Positions 34,691 through 46,600 of a DNA stretch of 64,000 bases are shown here, piece by piece (the stretch's first letter is position 1; every line of letters starts with the position of its first letter). The DNA is from Onthophagus taurus (lineage: Eukaryota > Arthropoda > Insecta > Coleoptera > Scarabaeidae). Location: contig NW_027248938.1 in assembly GCF_036711975.1 (NCBI RefSeq), forward strand, positions 372,001 through 436,000, in the 5' to 3' direction. A program made the translations under genes and the position numbers. The notes under the pieces are model-generated. The model worked only from the letters and a program-made list of their open reading frames with translations. It was not told the DNA's origin and did no database searches.

Positions 34691-35457
34691 AAATTTTATC
34701 AGACGATATACTTAACTTGATTAGTAAATTGAGCTGGTAATGAGATGCTAATATACATTTGTAGCCACACTATGGGCACTACTTTCAAAATATTTGGCAG
34801 TAATATGTTTTAGGACATTCTCTGCACGATGGTGATATCATCTTTTCAATTGGACGAATTATTTCAAAATGGCAACTGTCTACTTTTTTTTAAATGGAAT
34901 GCCAAAATTTCTTTTTTGTTGTTGAGATCCTAAAAACATTTTTTTTACGATAGTATTTTGTTTTTCTTAAAAATTCATTTCTTTCCCCATCAAAAAGCAA
35001 ACTAACGTTTTAATCTAGTAGCGCATGAATGTTTTACACTCGATGTTATTATTGGCTGAATTTTCTAAATCCGTTAGATGTGTTGTTCAATAATCTTAGA
35101 CTATCCATGGTCTTCTCTATGTGGTTGGCTGTTGCTATTGGTGTTATTTCTTGAACTGACGTATCTTTTAAGGTGATGTATTTATATACGATTTCTTATA
35201 AAAATAATTTATATAAAAACTATCATTTTTTCATCTGTTTGCTTTCAAAGTATTAAAAAATCACCACTATCAAAAAAATATGTTGATATATGTTGTTAGT
35301 TTTTACCTTTCACTTGTGTTTATTAGGTCATAACTACTTTTGTATAAAAATCGTTTCTATACTATAAACATATATGAAATGTTTATATATTACATTCAAT
35401 TTGAGTAGTAAGTAAACAAGTAATCAATCATCTTCGAGTACAGTTAACTAAATAGAG
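34691..35457. other. No gene recognised upstream of the zinc-knuckle gene
   Basis: AT-rich sequence. Around 34870-34920 TTTTTTTTAAATGGAATGCC resembles a phrase seen in the mariner-type arms (13195-13212) and at 24660. TATATATTACATTC near 35383 is TATA-like and about 75 bases upstream of the ATG at 35458. Confidence 0.35.
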
Positions 35458-35751
35458 ATGAGTAGTAAGTTTATTTTTTTTTTTTCATTTAAATAATTAA
35501 TTCATACATAATATCTTCTTTTAGAACAAATCATACAAGAAGAAAAAGAAAGTTGGAGTACGGAAAACGTTATACCTTTTCCAGTACCCCAAGTGTGTTG
35601 GATTTGCTTGAAAGAAGGACATTGGCAGAAAAGATGTCCTCTACCAAGGGTACTTTGTTGTACCAAGTGCTGGACACTTAGTACAACTACTGAAAAGTGC
35701 TTCAATTGCAGGAGATGGAAGAAAACTGCTGTAACTAAGTGTTATAAATAA
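35458..35751 (+). CDS. Small two-exon CCHC zinc-knuckle protein (77 residues)
   Basis: Exon 1 (35458-35464) is ATGAGTA followed by a strong donor GTAAGT. A 60-bp intron (35465-35524) ends TTTTAG. Exon 2 (35525-35751) continues in phase: QIIQEEKESWSTENVIPF, then CWICLKEGHWQKRC, a classical CX2CX4HX4C knuckle, followed by a Cys-rich tail (CCTKCW, CFNCRRWKK) and a stop overlapping AATAAA. The frame holds only if the intron is removed, which supports the model. A single knuckle of this type usually binds nucleic acid; the function here is unknown. The gene could be domesticated from a retroelement gag, as it lies next to a Gypsy element, or be an unrelated small host gene. No homolog comes to mind. 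Confidence 0.5.
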
Positions 35752-35875
35752 AAAAAATAATATTCTAATACATATCTGTTTATTTCTATAAAATAATAAA
35801 AACCAAGGGTCGTAATTTTTACAAATAATTTTTTGTTAATGTATAGTTTGAGAAATTATGTTAGAACACCAAGCA

Positions 35876-38800
35876 TCAGGCTTGATGATGATCAAACCAT
35901 TCAGAAGTAACACTATTCAAGTTAATCCACCTTTGTAACAAGTGTACGTTCTGAAGAGCACAGTTTAAATTATTATTGTAATGGTTATGACAGTGATTGA
36001 CATCACAACAACTTCCTTTAATCGATGATGCGATTACTTTATAACTCCTTAGAGTATCACACTTTTCCATCACCAATCCCGGTTTCCACACCTTCTTATT
36101 CACATCTCTCATCACTATATTTTCTCCCACCTTAAATTCTTCTGGTGCTTTTGCAGATCGATCAAAATAAGTTTTGTATTTTTCCTGATACCTCTTGAAA
36201 TTTTCTTGATACATGTTTATCTTTTCCATCTTTTTTGGTACTAATTTATTAATCGCAATTGGTAATTTAGTGTTTATATTTCTATTAAATATCAGTTCAG
36301 CAGGGGAAATACTTGTCGTTCTAGTTGGAAAGTTGTGATGATTAAGTAACATCAATTTAAAATCAACATTCCCCTCCACGCTCTTTTTTAACATATTTTT
36401 AGTAACTCCCACAGCTCTTTCTGCTAAACCATTCGCTTGAGAATGATGTGGACTTGTTGTTGTTATTCTAAATTTCCATTCGTTCGCAAACTTTCTACAT
36501 TCCTCACTGTTAAACGGATTATTGTCAGCTATCATTTCATTAGGGATACCAAAAGTTGTAAATATGGACTTCAACTTTTTGATTACCTCTTTACTAGTTT
36601 TGTTTTTTAAACTTTTGACTTCTAGCCAGAAAGAATAGTAGTCTGCTAATATCAAAAATGATTTTCCTCCCCATTCACATATATCTACTGCTACTCGTTG
36701 AAAAGGATATTCGGTGATATTGTAAGGTAATAGTCGTTCTTTGGTCTTATTTTTTGCACATTTTTCACAGATCTGGCATCCTTTTATTATTGTCTCAATT
36801 TCTTTCGAGATTTCCGGCCAATATAAAAATTTTCTTGCAAACCTTTTAGTCTTTTCAATGCCAAAATGTGGTTCATGTAGTCTTTTCAGTATTCCCTGTC
36901 TCAATTTTGTTGGTATTAACAATTTATCATTTATGTATACTAAACCTTCCTTAACCATCAAATCATTTTTCATTTTCCAATATGTCGATAACTTTGAGTT
37001 TATATCTTTTTTTAATGGAGGCCATCCTTCATGGAAATATACCATTAACTTCATTAATTCCGGATCCTCTTTAGTGTGTTTCATAATTTCTTGTAATTTG
37101 TTGTTGCTGATTGGGAGCTCATCAATTGAATGAACAATTTCAGTGTAAGTATTGTCTTGTTTAGATGGTTCTTTGGTGTAATTTCTTGATAATATATCTG
37201 CTATTATGTTATCTTTTCCCGATATAAATTTCACATCTAAATTGTACTTAATTAATTTTAATTTCATGCGTTGTAGTCTGGTTGGTACTCTCCAAATATT
37301 CTTTTGATTTATTGCCACCAATGGCTTATGGTCGGTATAAACTGTTACCTTCCTGCCATAAATATAGTCATGAAACTTATTAACAGCAAAACATATGGAT
37401 AAAAATTCCTTTTCAATTTGCGAATATCTAATTTCAGTATCTGTCAAACTTGTTGACACGAATGCCACCGGACAATCATTTTGAATTAAACAACAGCCCA
37501 AACCAGTACTACTAGCATCCACATACATGTCGATTGGTAAATTACCATCAAATATCTTTAAAACTGGTGCTTTACTGATTATTTTCTTTAGTTTGTTAAA
37601 CGCATTTATTTATGCCTCGGATCACTCAAACTGTACGTTCGTTTTTAAAAGTAATCTTAATGGGTAAGAAAGTTCTGACAAGTTAGGTATAAAACGAGCC
37701 AAGTAACTAAACATTCCCATGATGCTATGTAACTCTTTTTTAGTTTTCGGTGGTTCCAAGCTTAACACCGCTTTTACCTGTTCTGGATCAGGCTCCATGC
37801 CTTGTTTCGAAAATATTCTACCCAGATATTTAACTCGATCCTTCTTAAATTGTACTTTTTCTTTGTTGAATTTGACACCAAACTTACTTGCTCTTTCCGT
37901 TACTTTCTTAAGTAATAAATCGTGTTCTTCATTTGTCTTAGTTGCAATTATTAAATCATCGAAATATATTCCTATTTCTAAATCTCCAAATATTTTTTCA
38001 TTGGTTCGTTGAAATACTTCTGGACTTACACTTAATCCAAATGGTAATCGATTGTACTTAAACTTACCATATGGCGTTATGAACGTTGTTAAAAGACTAC
38101 TTTCTTGGTCTAATTTTATTTGAAAGAATCCATCCTTCATATCAATTACCGTAAATATTTCTTTACCAGAAAGTCTTTTCTGAATGTCACTTATCGTGGG
38201 TATTGGATAATTATCCAATTTCAAAGCCTTGTTTAGTTCGGTCGGATCCAAACATATTGGTAGCTTTCCTTTATTTTTTTCAACTATTGTTATTTGATTT
38301 ACCCAATCTGTAGGATACTCCACTTCTTCAATGATGTTTTTCTTTATTAACTCGTTTAATGTTTCTTTCAACCTATCTTTTATTATCTCTGGAACTCGAC
38401 GAACAGGTTTTATTACCGGCGTACTTCCCTGTTTTAACTTCAGCTTGTATGTACCCGGAATTTCCCCTATTCCTTGGATATTATCATTATACTTTTTTAT
38501 AAATTCAGCTTTAAAATCGAGATCTATTACATTAACCTTATTTAATAAACCTAAATATTCACAAACTTTAAGTCCCAATATCGGTCTATCCTGAACATTG
38601 ACAACTATGAACTTTATTTTTACAATTTTGTCTTTGATTAACACTTTCAAAATTATTGAACCTACAGTATCAATTTGGTTACCACCAAATACAATTACAT
38701 TTGTGTTACATTTATTTAGTTTAAAATTTTTGTCTAATTTGTTTAAACAATGCTTAGGTAAAATATTACATGTTGCTCCCGTATCAAGCTTCATTTTAAA

Positions 38801-39714
38801 CGATACATTATCGATAGTAACACCAATCAACCATGCATCAGTGTTATTACTTTTTACGTTACAAACATTACTTAACATTAACGAATCTATATAATAGTCA
38901 TCATTACTATCAGACTGATTATCTGTCTTATTTTCTACTTGTTTAACATATTTGTTGACTTTCTTTTCATCTTTATAATTATTATCCTGTTTGCTTTTGT
39001 TATTACTTTGCTTATTGTAATTTTTATAAGTTTTATTTAGCTTACAACCTACCGCAAAATGATTTTTATTTCCACACTTAGCACATACTTTACCATATGC
39101 TGGGCATTGTCCATAACTATGTGATTTACCACACTTTTTACAGTCATAATTTTGTTGAACTTTTGTTCCTCGTCTAGTCTTCTCCTGTATAGCGTCCACG
39201 ACCATTGTTGCACCTCCGTCCATCAATTGTTGATGCTCCTTGCTGGCCTCAAATGTACGACCTAACCTTACGGTAGTTTCCAAATCCAACTTTTCTTCCC
39301 TCAACAATCACGGATTAATGCATCTTCTTCTAAAAATTCACACATCTTCGCATTTACTTTTAATTCCATAACGAAACTATCAAACTCTTGACCTTCTTTT
39401 TGAATCGTATTCATGAACAAAAATCTCTCGTACACAACGTTCTTTCTCACATTACAATATTCTTCACATTTTTGTATCACTTTTGCAAGATTATCTTTGT
39501 CTTCCTCTTCTTCAAATTTTAATTGATTATTGTATATAGTTAAGACTTTTTCACCTGCCAAATTAAGTAATATCGCTACCTTTGTATCGTCGCTTTTCTT
39601 CGTTTTGTCGGTTGCTTTCAAATAAATCTCAAATTTTTGTTTAAACTCTTGCCAATTTCTACACAGGTTTCCCTCTAACGACAACTCGCTCGGGCGGTTC
39701 GCGCCTTCGGCCAT
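35876..39714 (-). pseudogene. Ty3/Gypsy retrotransposon gag-pol (second lineage), broken
   Basis: On the minus strand gag starts at 39714 (MAEGANRPSEL). Near 39300 the frame changes and roughly a dozen conserved residues between LIRD and LREEKLDLE seem lost. Pol follows with two zinc knuckles (CKKCGKSHSYGQC, CAKCGNKNHFAVGC), protease (KLDTGATCN), RT (IYFDDLIIATK, near 37950) and, after two in-frame stops (within 37528-37622), RNase H (TDHKPLVAI), integrase zinc region (HEPHFGIEKTK..CQICEKC) and core (VAVDICEW, IADNNPFNSEE, ANGLAERAV). Catalytic residues D, D and E can be placed. The right LTR is present but no left LTR is seen after the stop at 35876, so the element is 3'-truncated. The C-terminus ends FDHHQA. 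Confidence 0.9.
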
Positions 39715-39746
39715 TTTTTTTTTTTTTTTTTAATTACCTGACACCA

Positions 39747-39938
39747 TGTTATGTTGTTATTTCCACCAAGGACATTAATATACTCTTGTTTTTATTACTA
39801 ATCTTTATTGATTTGATTCTTCAGTCAACACAATTATTATTCTCTACAGAGTAGTTTTTGCCGCTTTACGACTAGCGCCATTTTCATACTAAAACTAATT
39901 ACAGTGCTACCAAGTTAAAGCTATCATAACAGCCAACA
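39747..39938 (-). repeat. 5' LTR of the second Gypsy element
   Basis: A 192-bp minus-strand segment starts TGTTGGCTGTTATG and ends AACATAACA, with TG..CA ends. Right after it TGGTGTCAGG begins a plausible primer-binding site, and a T-run leader leads into gag at 39714. No second copy occurs near 35700-35870. Confidence 0.7.
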
Positions 39939-40977
39939 TGTAAAATGAAAATCACTAAAAGTTACTAGATTTTTGACCGCCATATTGGCATTTCAGCCAA
40001 TCACAGAGCGCAAAATATGGGATAATCCTGTTGCAGAACTCTCCTTCTTATACTACTCATACGACATGTATACCTGTTTGGAAATGTATTCTTTATCCAG
40101 TAGTTCAATCACGGATGAATCTAACATGACCGGCAGGCCAAACTTAGGACCCAGCGAGAGAAAGTTAGACGTCCTAGGGTATTTGACAGTCAGACTGGTT
40201 AGCAAACCATTTGGAGTTGTTTTAAACCAAGTTATCGAACTTAAAATCAGATGTCAATTCATTGAACTTTTTTATAATATTTATAATTTTTTTAATTCAC
40301 TAAACATCAAAGAGGGGATGATATTGTAGCATGTAATCTATTGATCTCTTGTGATACATTTTTTAAGGCTAGAAAAGTACTAGATATCTCAGGCGAAACT
40401 ATTAAACGTTACCCCTGGTTGTGTTATTTTAAACCAACGTTTAACTTATGCGTCGGCCTTCTGTCGTATGTTAATGTCGGCCTGAGGGTCTATTATTTAA
40501 TAAATTTTAAATTTATTATTAGGGTTAAAAGTGCTGCTTGTAAAGTCCGTTGTGTAAGTTTCTGGTCCTTAACTCTGTTCCTTTCCTTTCTCTTTGTGTC
40601 TTGGATGTTTTCCAACTGCGACGTACCTTGACGAAGATAAGAATATATTTGTCAAGGCTTGATCCAATTAAAGGAGATTTTTTGATTCCTTCCCCTTTTT
40701 TTGGTTGATTTCCCAATAATTAAACTTAACTGTTAGATATAAATAACAAATTTGAAATTATTGAACTAGATTTCGGAACCGTCATTGTATTATAACAAGT
40801 AATTATCTAGCTCCCAACTGAAAGGTAATATATCAATTAAAATCGATAGTGACTTTTTTACAAAATCTCAGTTATGTAAATGAATTCAATTTAGAAAAGA
40901 TTGATATAACTGAGCATTCAAAGTATTCAAAAACACTCTCTAACATTCAGGAGAATGTCACATCTAGGGATGGAGGA
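39939..40977. other. No gene recognised
   Basis: Several medium open frames occur but show no domain, splice context or codon pattern I trust. A palindrome-like AATAAATTTTAAATTTATT lies near 40500. This stretch separates the Gypsy LTR from the old BEL/Pao element. Confidence 0.35.
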
Positions 40978-41174
40978 GTTATACACTTGGGACTTGTAGG
41001 TGCAGACCATTTTTAATATCTGAGTAAGCTGATTCCAAATAAAAGTATAAAAGGAGAGTAAGATCATATTAGAATTAAGTCTAAATTTGTAATCTCGCGC
41101 AACACGACCTGTAATTCCGTTCCTGAATAAAAATTAACTTTTTTAAAAATTTGTTTCTTTGAAACGAAAACGAA
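40978..41174 (+). repeat. LTR-like repeat, copy B (probable LTR of the old BEL/Pao element)
   Basis: Same length as copy A at 29302-29498 with scattered substitutions. It lies about 55 bases before the first gag codons of the old BEL/Pao element, the position expected of its 5' LTR. The primer-binding site between them is not recognisable. Confidence 0.55.
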
Positions 41175-41539
41175 AGTACGTTGTTTGATCTATTCAGGTA
41201 TCGATTTTCCTTTTAATACAAGCGTCAGTATGGATGACATTACGGTTTTAACAAAAAAGCAATGTACATTACGTGGTCAATTAACGCGATTTAAAATGTA
41301 CGTATGAATGGTGCGGATTCAAGCGCCAACATTCAAAAATTTTATTACCTTAAATCATGTTTAAAAAGTAATGCAATTCATTCATTAGAAGCATCAGCTT
41401 CCAATTACAATGTCGCATGGGATTTATTAAAAAATCGTTTCGAGAATAAACGTTTAATAATCAATAATCATATAAAAGGAATAACTAATTTACCACAATT
41501 AAAAAGAGAATGTCACAGCAGTCAATTACGAACACTTTT

Positions 41540-41573
41540 ATTGTTCAACAGGCTTTACTGCCTGTTGAACAAT
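41540..41573. repeat. Perfect 14-bp stem hairpin inside the old BEL gag
   Basis: ATTGTTCAACAGGC, six bases, then GCCTGTTGAACAAT. The right arm encodes the conserved PVEQ codons; the left arm is its inverted duplicate and replaces expected gag residues. Confidence 0.8.
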
Positions 41574-41646
41574 GGGATTTGCTTTTGATCCATATGATTT
41601 GTGAGAAGTTGGATCCTGCAACATTACGAGAGTGGGAATCTTCATA

Positions 41647-41857
41647 GACAACCTAAGCCTTGACGTCACAGACATGGACGGAGATTATACCGACTCCAAA
41701 CACTTTCGTTGCTAACCGTGTTGCTAACAGTAAATCGCCATACGCAATTTTTCAATTAGTGTTAAAATAAAATAAACTAAGTGACTTTTTAGATGACATT
41801 TTAAATGGCATTTTAACTGCGCCCATCTCTATGACGTCAGGCTTAGAATTTGCCTAC
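41647..41857. mobile_element. MITE inside the old BEL gag
   Basis: CCTAAGCCTTGACGTCA at the left and the complement of TGACGTCAGGCTTAG at the right form imperfect inverted ends, with TA (41645-41646 and 41858-41859) as a probable target duplication. No open frame. Gag coding homology stops at one side and zinc-knuckle homology starts at the other. Confidence 0.62.
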
Positions 41858-43259
41858 TATGACGGAAATAAACAAGCAATAAATCTAATAATAATTTCAA
41901 TACAAATCAACAAGCATCAGTCACAAAAAAGGCACATTCATATGTAAGGACTCATAACAAATCTTTAATTTGCGATGAGTCACATTTTATCTTCACATGT
42001 CCTAAATTGCTTAGTATGAATGTACCAGACAGATTACAACAAATAAAGAAGTAAAAGTGTGCATCAGTTGTTTGAAAGAAATTATTGGTCAAACGATTGT
42101 AAATCCAGCTTTTGCAAACGATGTAACAGAAAACACAATACCTTACTTCATATTGATGAAGAAATCATCAGCTGATATAGATAAAATTCACATTAAGACT
42201 GTTACATCACATGCTTTTTTCGAAGATAATGTTCAATGTTTTATTGTCAACAGCAATAATTGGTATAATTGACAAACACAGAAATATTCATAATGTTATA
42301 ACACAAGATCTGTGCACTAAATTAGGTCTAATTACAAACAAGACGAATATATCTGTAGTAGGTATTGGTAATTCAAATACTTCTGCTGTTAGTTATGCAA
42401 AAACCCAAGTTAAATCAAAATACAATATCTAGACAATTAGAATTTTTGATTTTACCACAAATAACAGAGTGTTTACCATTAACATCAATAGATCCAAATA
42501 AATTAGAGATTCCAAATGAACTTACACTTGCTGATCCTCAATTTTATGAACGAATATTTTGGGTATTAATGTGCATTGGACAAGTATGATTAGGAAAATA
42601 TCAGCCGATTCTACAAAAGACACAATTTGATTGGATTATTTCTGGAACATACATGAATTAACAACAACAACATCCAGTTACTCATTGCCATTTTACTCAC
42701 AATATTGAGACCCAATGGAAAAGATTTTGGGATGAACAATTATGTGTTCTGTGCAATCAATTTTCAAAACACTACAACAACAAATGAGGATGAACGATAA
42801 GTTGTTACATTGTCGATAAATGTCAAGGAGCTCGGCTAGTCTCGTGATACTGCATTGAACAGATTAGAGGGAATGGAAAAACGATTCAGCAATAACGCGT
42901 CATTAAAACAACGATACTTTGCATTCATGGATGAATACGAAGCTTTGGGACATATGACAAAAATCAATGAAGATATTAAACAATCAAGCAATAAAATATA
43001 TTATGAATAACATATATAAGAGTCCAGCACAACTACCAAATTGAGATTGTGGTACCAACAATTCAACCCGAACATTTTGATATTATCGTGCAATTCAGAA
43101 CTTACAAATGTGTTATGACAGCAGACATTCAAAAAATGTAGACGCAAGTGATGATTCATGCAAATCATAGATCATTACAAAGAATCTTGTGGCGAAAAGA
43201 AAAGAGTGATCCCATTCAATGTTTTGAATTGAATACTGTAACATACGGAACATCATCAT

Positions 43260-43505
43260 TGTTGATGATTTGGGACGTTTAAGTTTTTATTTTTAAAAGA
43301 ACGTGCAATCCAAAACGCAAAATAGTTGTTCGTTCATTAGTAACAATGTCATAGCAACACAAAAAAAAGATTATTAATAAATATTAGTTTTGTCAAATAA
43401 TTCGATTGAGTTCAAGTGATTTAAGAATAAAACCAAATAGAAAACCACAATTACTGGACGATTGCTCAGAGAACGGGTAGTTCTCTTGTATGTGATCACG
43501 AAACA
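43260..43505 (+). repeat. 5' LTR of the young BEL/Pao element
   Basis: Starts TGTTGATGATTTGGGACG and ends GATCACGAAACA. Contains GAATAAAACC as a possible polyadenylation or promoter context. Copy at 48865-49110 has the same length. Confidence 0.95.
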
Positions 43506-43507
43506 TT

Positions 43508-43525
43508 TGGCGACCGTGACAGGAC
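43508..43525 (+). promoter_or_regulatory. Primer-binding site, probable tRNA-Arg
   Basis: TGGCGACCGTGACAGGAC lies two bases after the LTR. TGG complements the CCA tail, and the following bases match what I remember of insect tRNA-Arg 3' ends. The tRNA identity is from memory; the position is firm. Confidence 0.75.
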
Positions 43526-43626
43526 GCAAGATTGGATTTACGTACGCGAGGCTGACGTGAAGATTTCCGTACGCGTGACGTTATCACTTTTGCGTGTTAG
43601 AATTTGTTTGGGTGTGGTTTTCGATA

Positions 43627-46600
43627 ATGGACGAAGAAAGAAAGCGGCGTGCACTTCTTCGCAGCACTTTTACTCGATCATCCCGAGAAGTAGACACTGT
43701 TTTGGCAGCAAGCAACCCTGATCTCGATGATTTGGAAGCTATTTTTAACCTCTTAGCGGAGAAAATGGGAGACCTAAAGGTTAGCGATGCTCAAATTTTA
43801 AAATTAATGATTGCGAACGGAGTAGCAGACAAAGATATTGATGACGAACTTGCAAAATGCGACGATTACCAGATTAAATTTTTTAAATTAAAAGTTCGTT
43901 GCAATAAAGTATTTTCAAACGCGGTATCGACGGCATCGACATCTGCGCCGATACTCGCAAATCAAAGTTTATCGCATAAATTCAAACTACCTAAGATCGA
44001 ACTCAAGAAATTCGGCGGGGACATAAGAGAATGGTTAGCTTTCTGGAGCCAATTTAAAAAGGTACACGAGGACGAGGATTTAGCACCGGAAGATAAATTT
44101 CAATATTTAATTTCGGCAATGATACCAAACTCGAGGGCCAAAGATTTAATAGACAGTTTTCCCCCGACCGCAGACAATTATGTCAAAGCAATTGAGACAT
44201 TGGAAGCGCGTTTTGGAAGAAAAGACATGCTCGTGGAAGTCTATGTTAGGGAATTGCTTAAGTTAGTGCTCAATAACGCATTGGGTCGCGGTGGAAAATG
44301 CCAGATGGCAACACTGTATGACCGATTAGAAACACAACTAAGAGCCTTGGAAACGCTGGGAATTACTACCGACACTTGTGCGGCCATGTTGTATCCGCTT
44401 GTCGAGTCCTGTTTACCTGAGGAATTGTTACGTGTCTGGCAAAGGACACCGGAACCCACAGATAAAGCAAGTAATCCGTCAAAGACTAGGCTCAATCACC
44501 TTATGGAGTTTTTGAAGGCCGAGGTTGAAGGAGAAGAACGGATCGCTTTGGCGGTGGAGGGTTTTGGCGTAGAAACCAAAGGAAAGCCTGCGAAGATGAA
44601 GAATGTGGAACCAACACAAGCCACAGCAGCGGGGCTCATCAACAATGGACTTGCAAGCAAGTGTGTTTTTTGTGAAGGGAATCATGTTACGGACAAATGT
44701 TTTAAAGCGCAGAAAATGGATTTAAACGAAAAGAAAAAGATTTTGAATAACAAAAGGGCCTGTTTTCGATGCGCACAATTGGGACATTTGAGTAGAAGAT
44801 GTCGCGTGAAATTAAGATGCGTTCTTTGTGGAGAGCAACATATTGTTTTGTTGTGTCCCAGCTTAGAAGCAGATAAATCGGCGAGTCAACTTCAAAAGAA
44901 GACCGAAGATGTAAACTTGAGTAATTGCACGAATATGCACGTTTTTCTGCAGACACTTGTGGTAAAGATAACCGGGTCCGGCGGAGAGAAGGAAGTTCGG
45001 GCTATTATAGATACTGGATCTCAAAGGTCTTATGTCTTGAAATCTGTTGCCACCGAAATAAAGTGTCGGACAAAACGAACAGAAAGGATTGTTCATGCGT
45101 TATTTGGAGGAACTCAAACTGAAGAACAAGAACATCGATGCTATGAAATAAGATTGGTGCGTCTTGATGGTGAATTTGCCTGTAGATTTGAAGTTCTAGA
45201 TCAGCCAACTATATGTTCCGCAATTCCCAATGTTTTTAATGGGGCTTGGACGACGGAATTAAAAAACGCTGGTATTAAATTGAGTGACACAGGCAATTGC
45301 CGTGAAGTATCCGTATTGATAGGAGCAGATGTTGTTGGGAAACTACTTACCGGTAAGAAACTGCAATTGAAATGTGGACTCGTAGCGTTGGAGACATTAC
45401 TCGGGTGGACACTTATGGGAAAAATAAAAACGACAAAAGTTTTAAAAGGGAACGTTTTTGCCACTAGCACGTCGTTATTGACAAAAGATATGCCGATTTC
45501 AAAACTTTGGCAGCTGGATGTACTAGGAATTTCGGATCCAGAAGAGAACCGGTCTAAAGTTGAATTAGAAAAGGCAGTTAAAACATTATTTAAGGAGACG
45601 ACAGTAGTAAATGAAGAAGGACGGTATGAGGTGCAGTTGCCTTGGAAGGAAGGACATCCACCATTACCGAATAATTACAATTTGGCGAAGAAGAGACTTC
45701 AATCTGTATACAACAAACTTCAGGCAACTGGGGACGTTGAAAGATACTCTGATGTTTTTGCACAGTGGTTGTCGGAAGGGATTATAGAAAGGATACCTCA
45801 AGATGAAATCGACAATACCGCACATTATTTACCGCATCGACCCGTATTCAAAGAGTCCAGTACCACAACTAAGGTGCGTCCGGTATTTGATGCTTCAGCC
45901 AAGGAAAAAGGAAGACCATCTCTAAACGATTGCTTGGAAAAAGGTATAAATTTGATTGAGTTGATTCCTGATGTGTTGTTACGCTTTAGAATAGAAAGGG
46001 TTGGAGTAACATCGGATATCAGAAAAGCGTTTTTACAAATTAGCCTGAATGTCAGAGATAGAGATTTCCTGAGATTCATATGGAAGACAGACGAAGGAAA
46101 AGATTTACTATATCGTCACCGAAGGGTGGTATTTGGGGTGAATTCAAGTCCTTTCCTTCTCGGCGCTACTTTAGAGCAACATATTGAAAAATATTGTGGA
46201 GGAGAAGAGGAAAACATTTATTCTGAATCCACTGTAAACCGGTTAAGAAAAGCATTTTATGTAGACAATTGTGTTACTAGCGTACCGGATGAGCAAACAA
46301 AAGATCTTTTCGTAAGAGAAGCTACTGCGCTGATGGCCGAAGGTAGGTTTGAGTTGACAGGGTGGGAGTGTAGTAAGATAGAAAGTTTGGAAGATCACAT
46401 TGTGCCATTATTGGGATTAAATTGGAATACAATACATGACACTCTAATGCTTTGTTATACACCTAAGACAACGAATGGCGTGATTACGAAGAGAATTGTT
46501 CTTTCTTACGCTCAGCGAATATTCGATCCAATTGGAGTAACCAGCCCCACAACTTTGTACCCTAAGCTGATGTTACAGGAAATGTGGAAAAATAAAATTG

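Larger units (their letters stand above)
41230..43259 (+). pseudogene. Old BEL/Pao element, part 1: gag, protease and start of RT
   Basis: Gag starts MDDITVLTKKQCTLRG (41230) and continues with QKFYYLKSCLKSNAI and NYNVAWDLLKNRFENKR (DUF1759-type gag), then after a palindromic disruption LPVEQWDLLLIHMICEKLD. A MITE follows, then zinc-knuckle debris (SLICDESHFIFTCP, near 41960), protease-region sequence (NVITQDLCTKLGL) from which the catalytic DSG block is missing, the linker KLEIPNELTLADPQF, and the RT start (ADIQKM, stop, then ELNTVTYGTSS) at 43250. The coding is cut there by the young BEL/Pao element and resumes at 49111. Multiple stops and frame changes throughout. Confidence 0.85.

Noticed and set aside
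39973..40329. 118-codon plus-strand frame
   Set aside because: No domain, no splice context and no neighbour that suggests a role.
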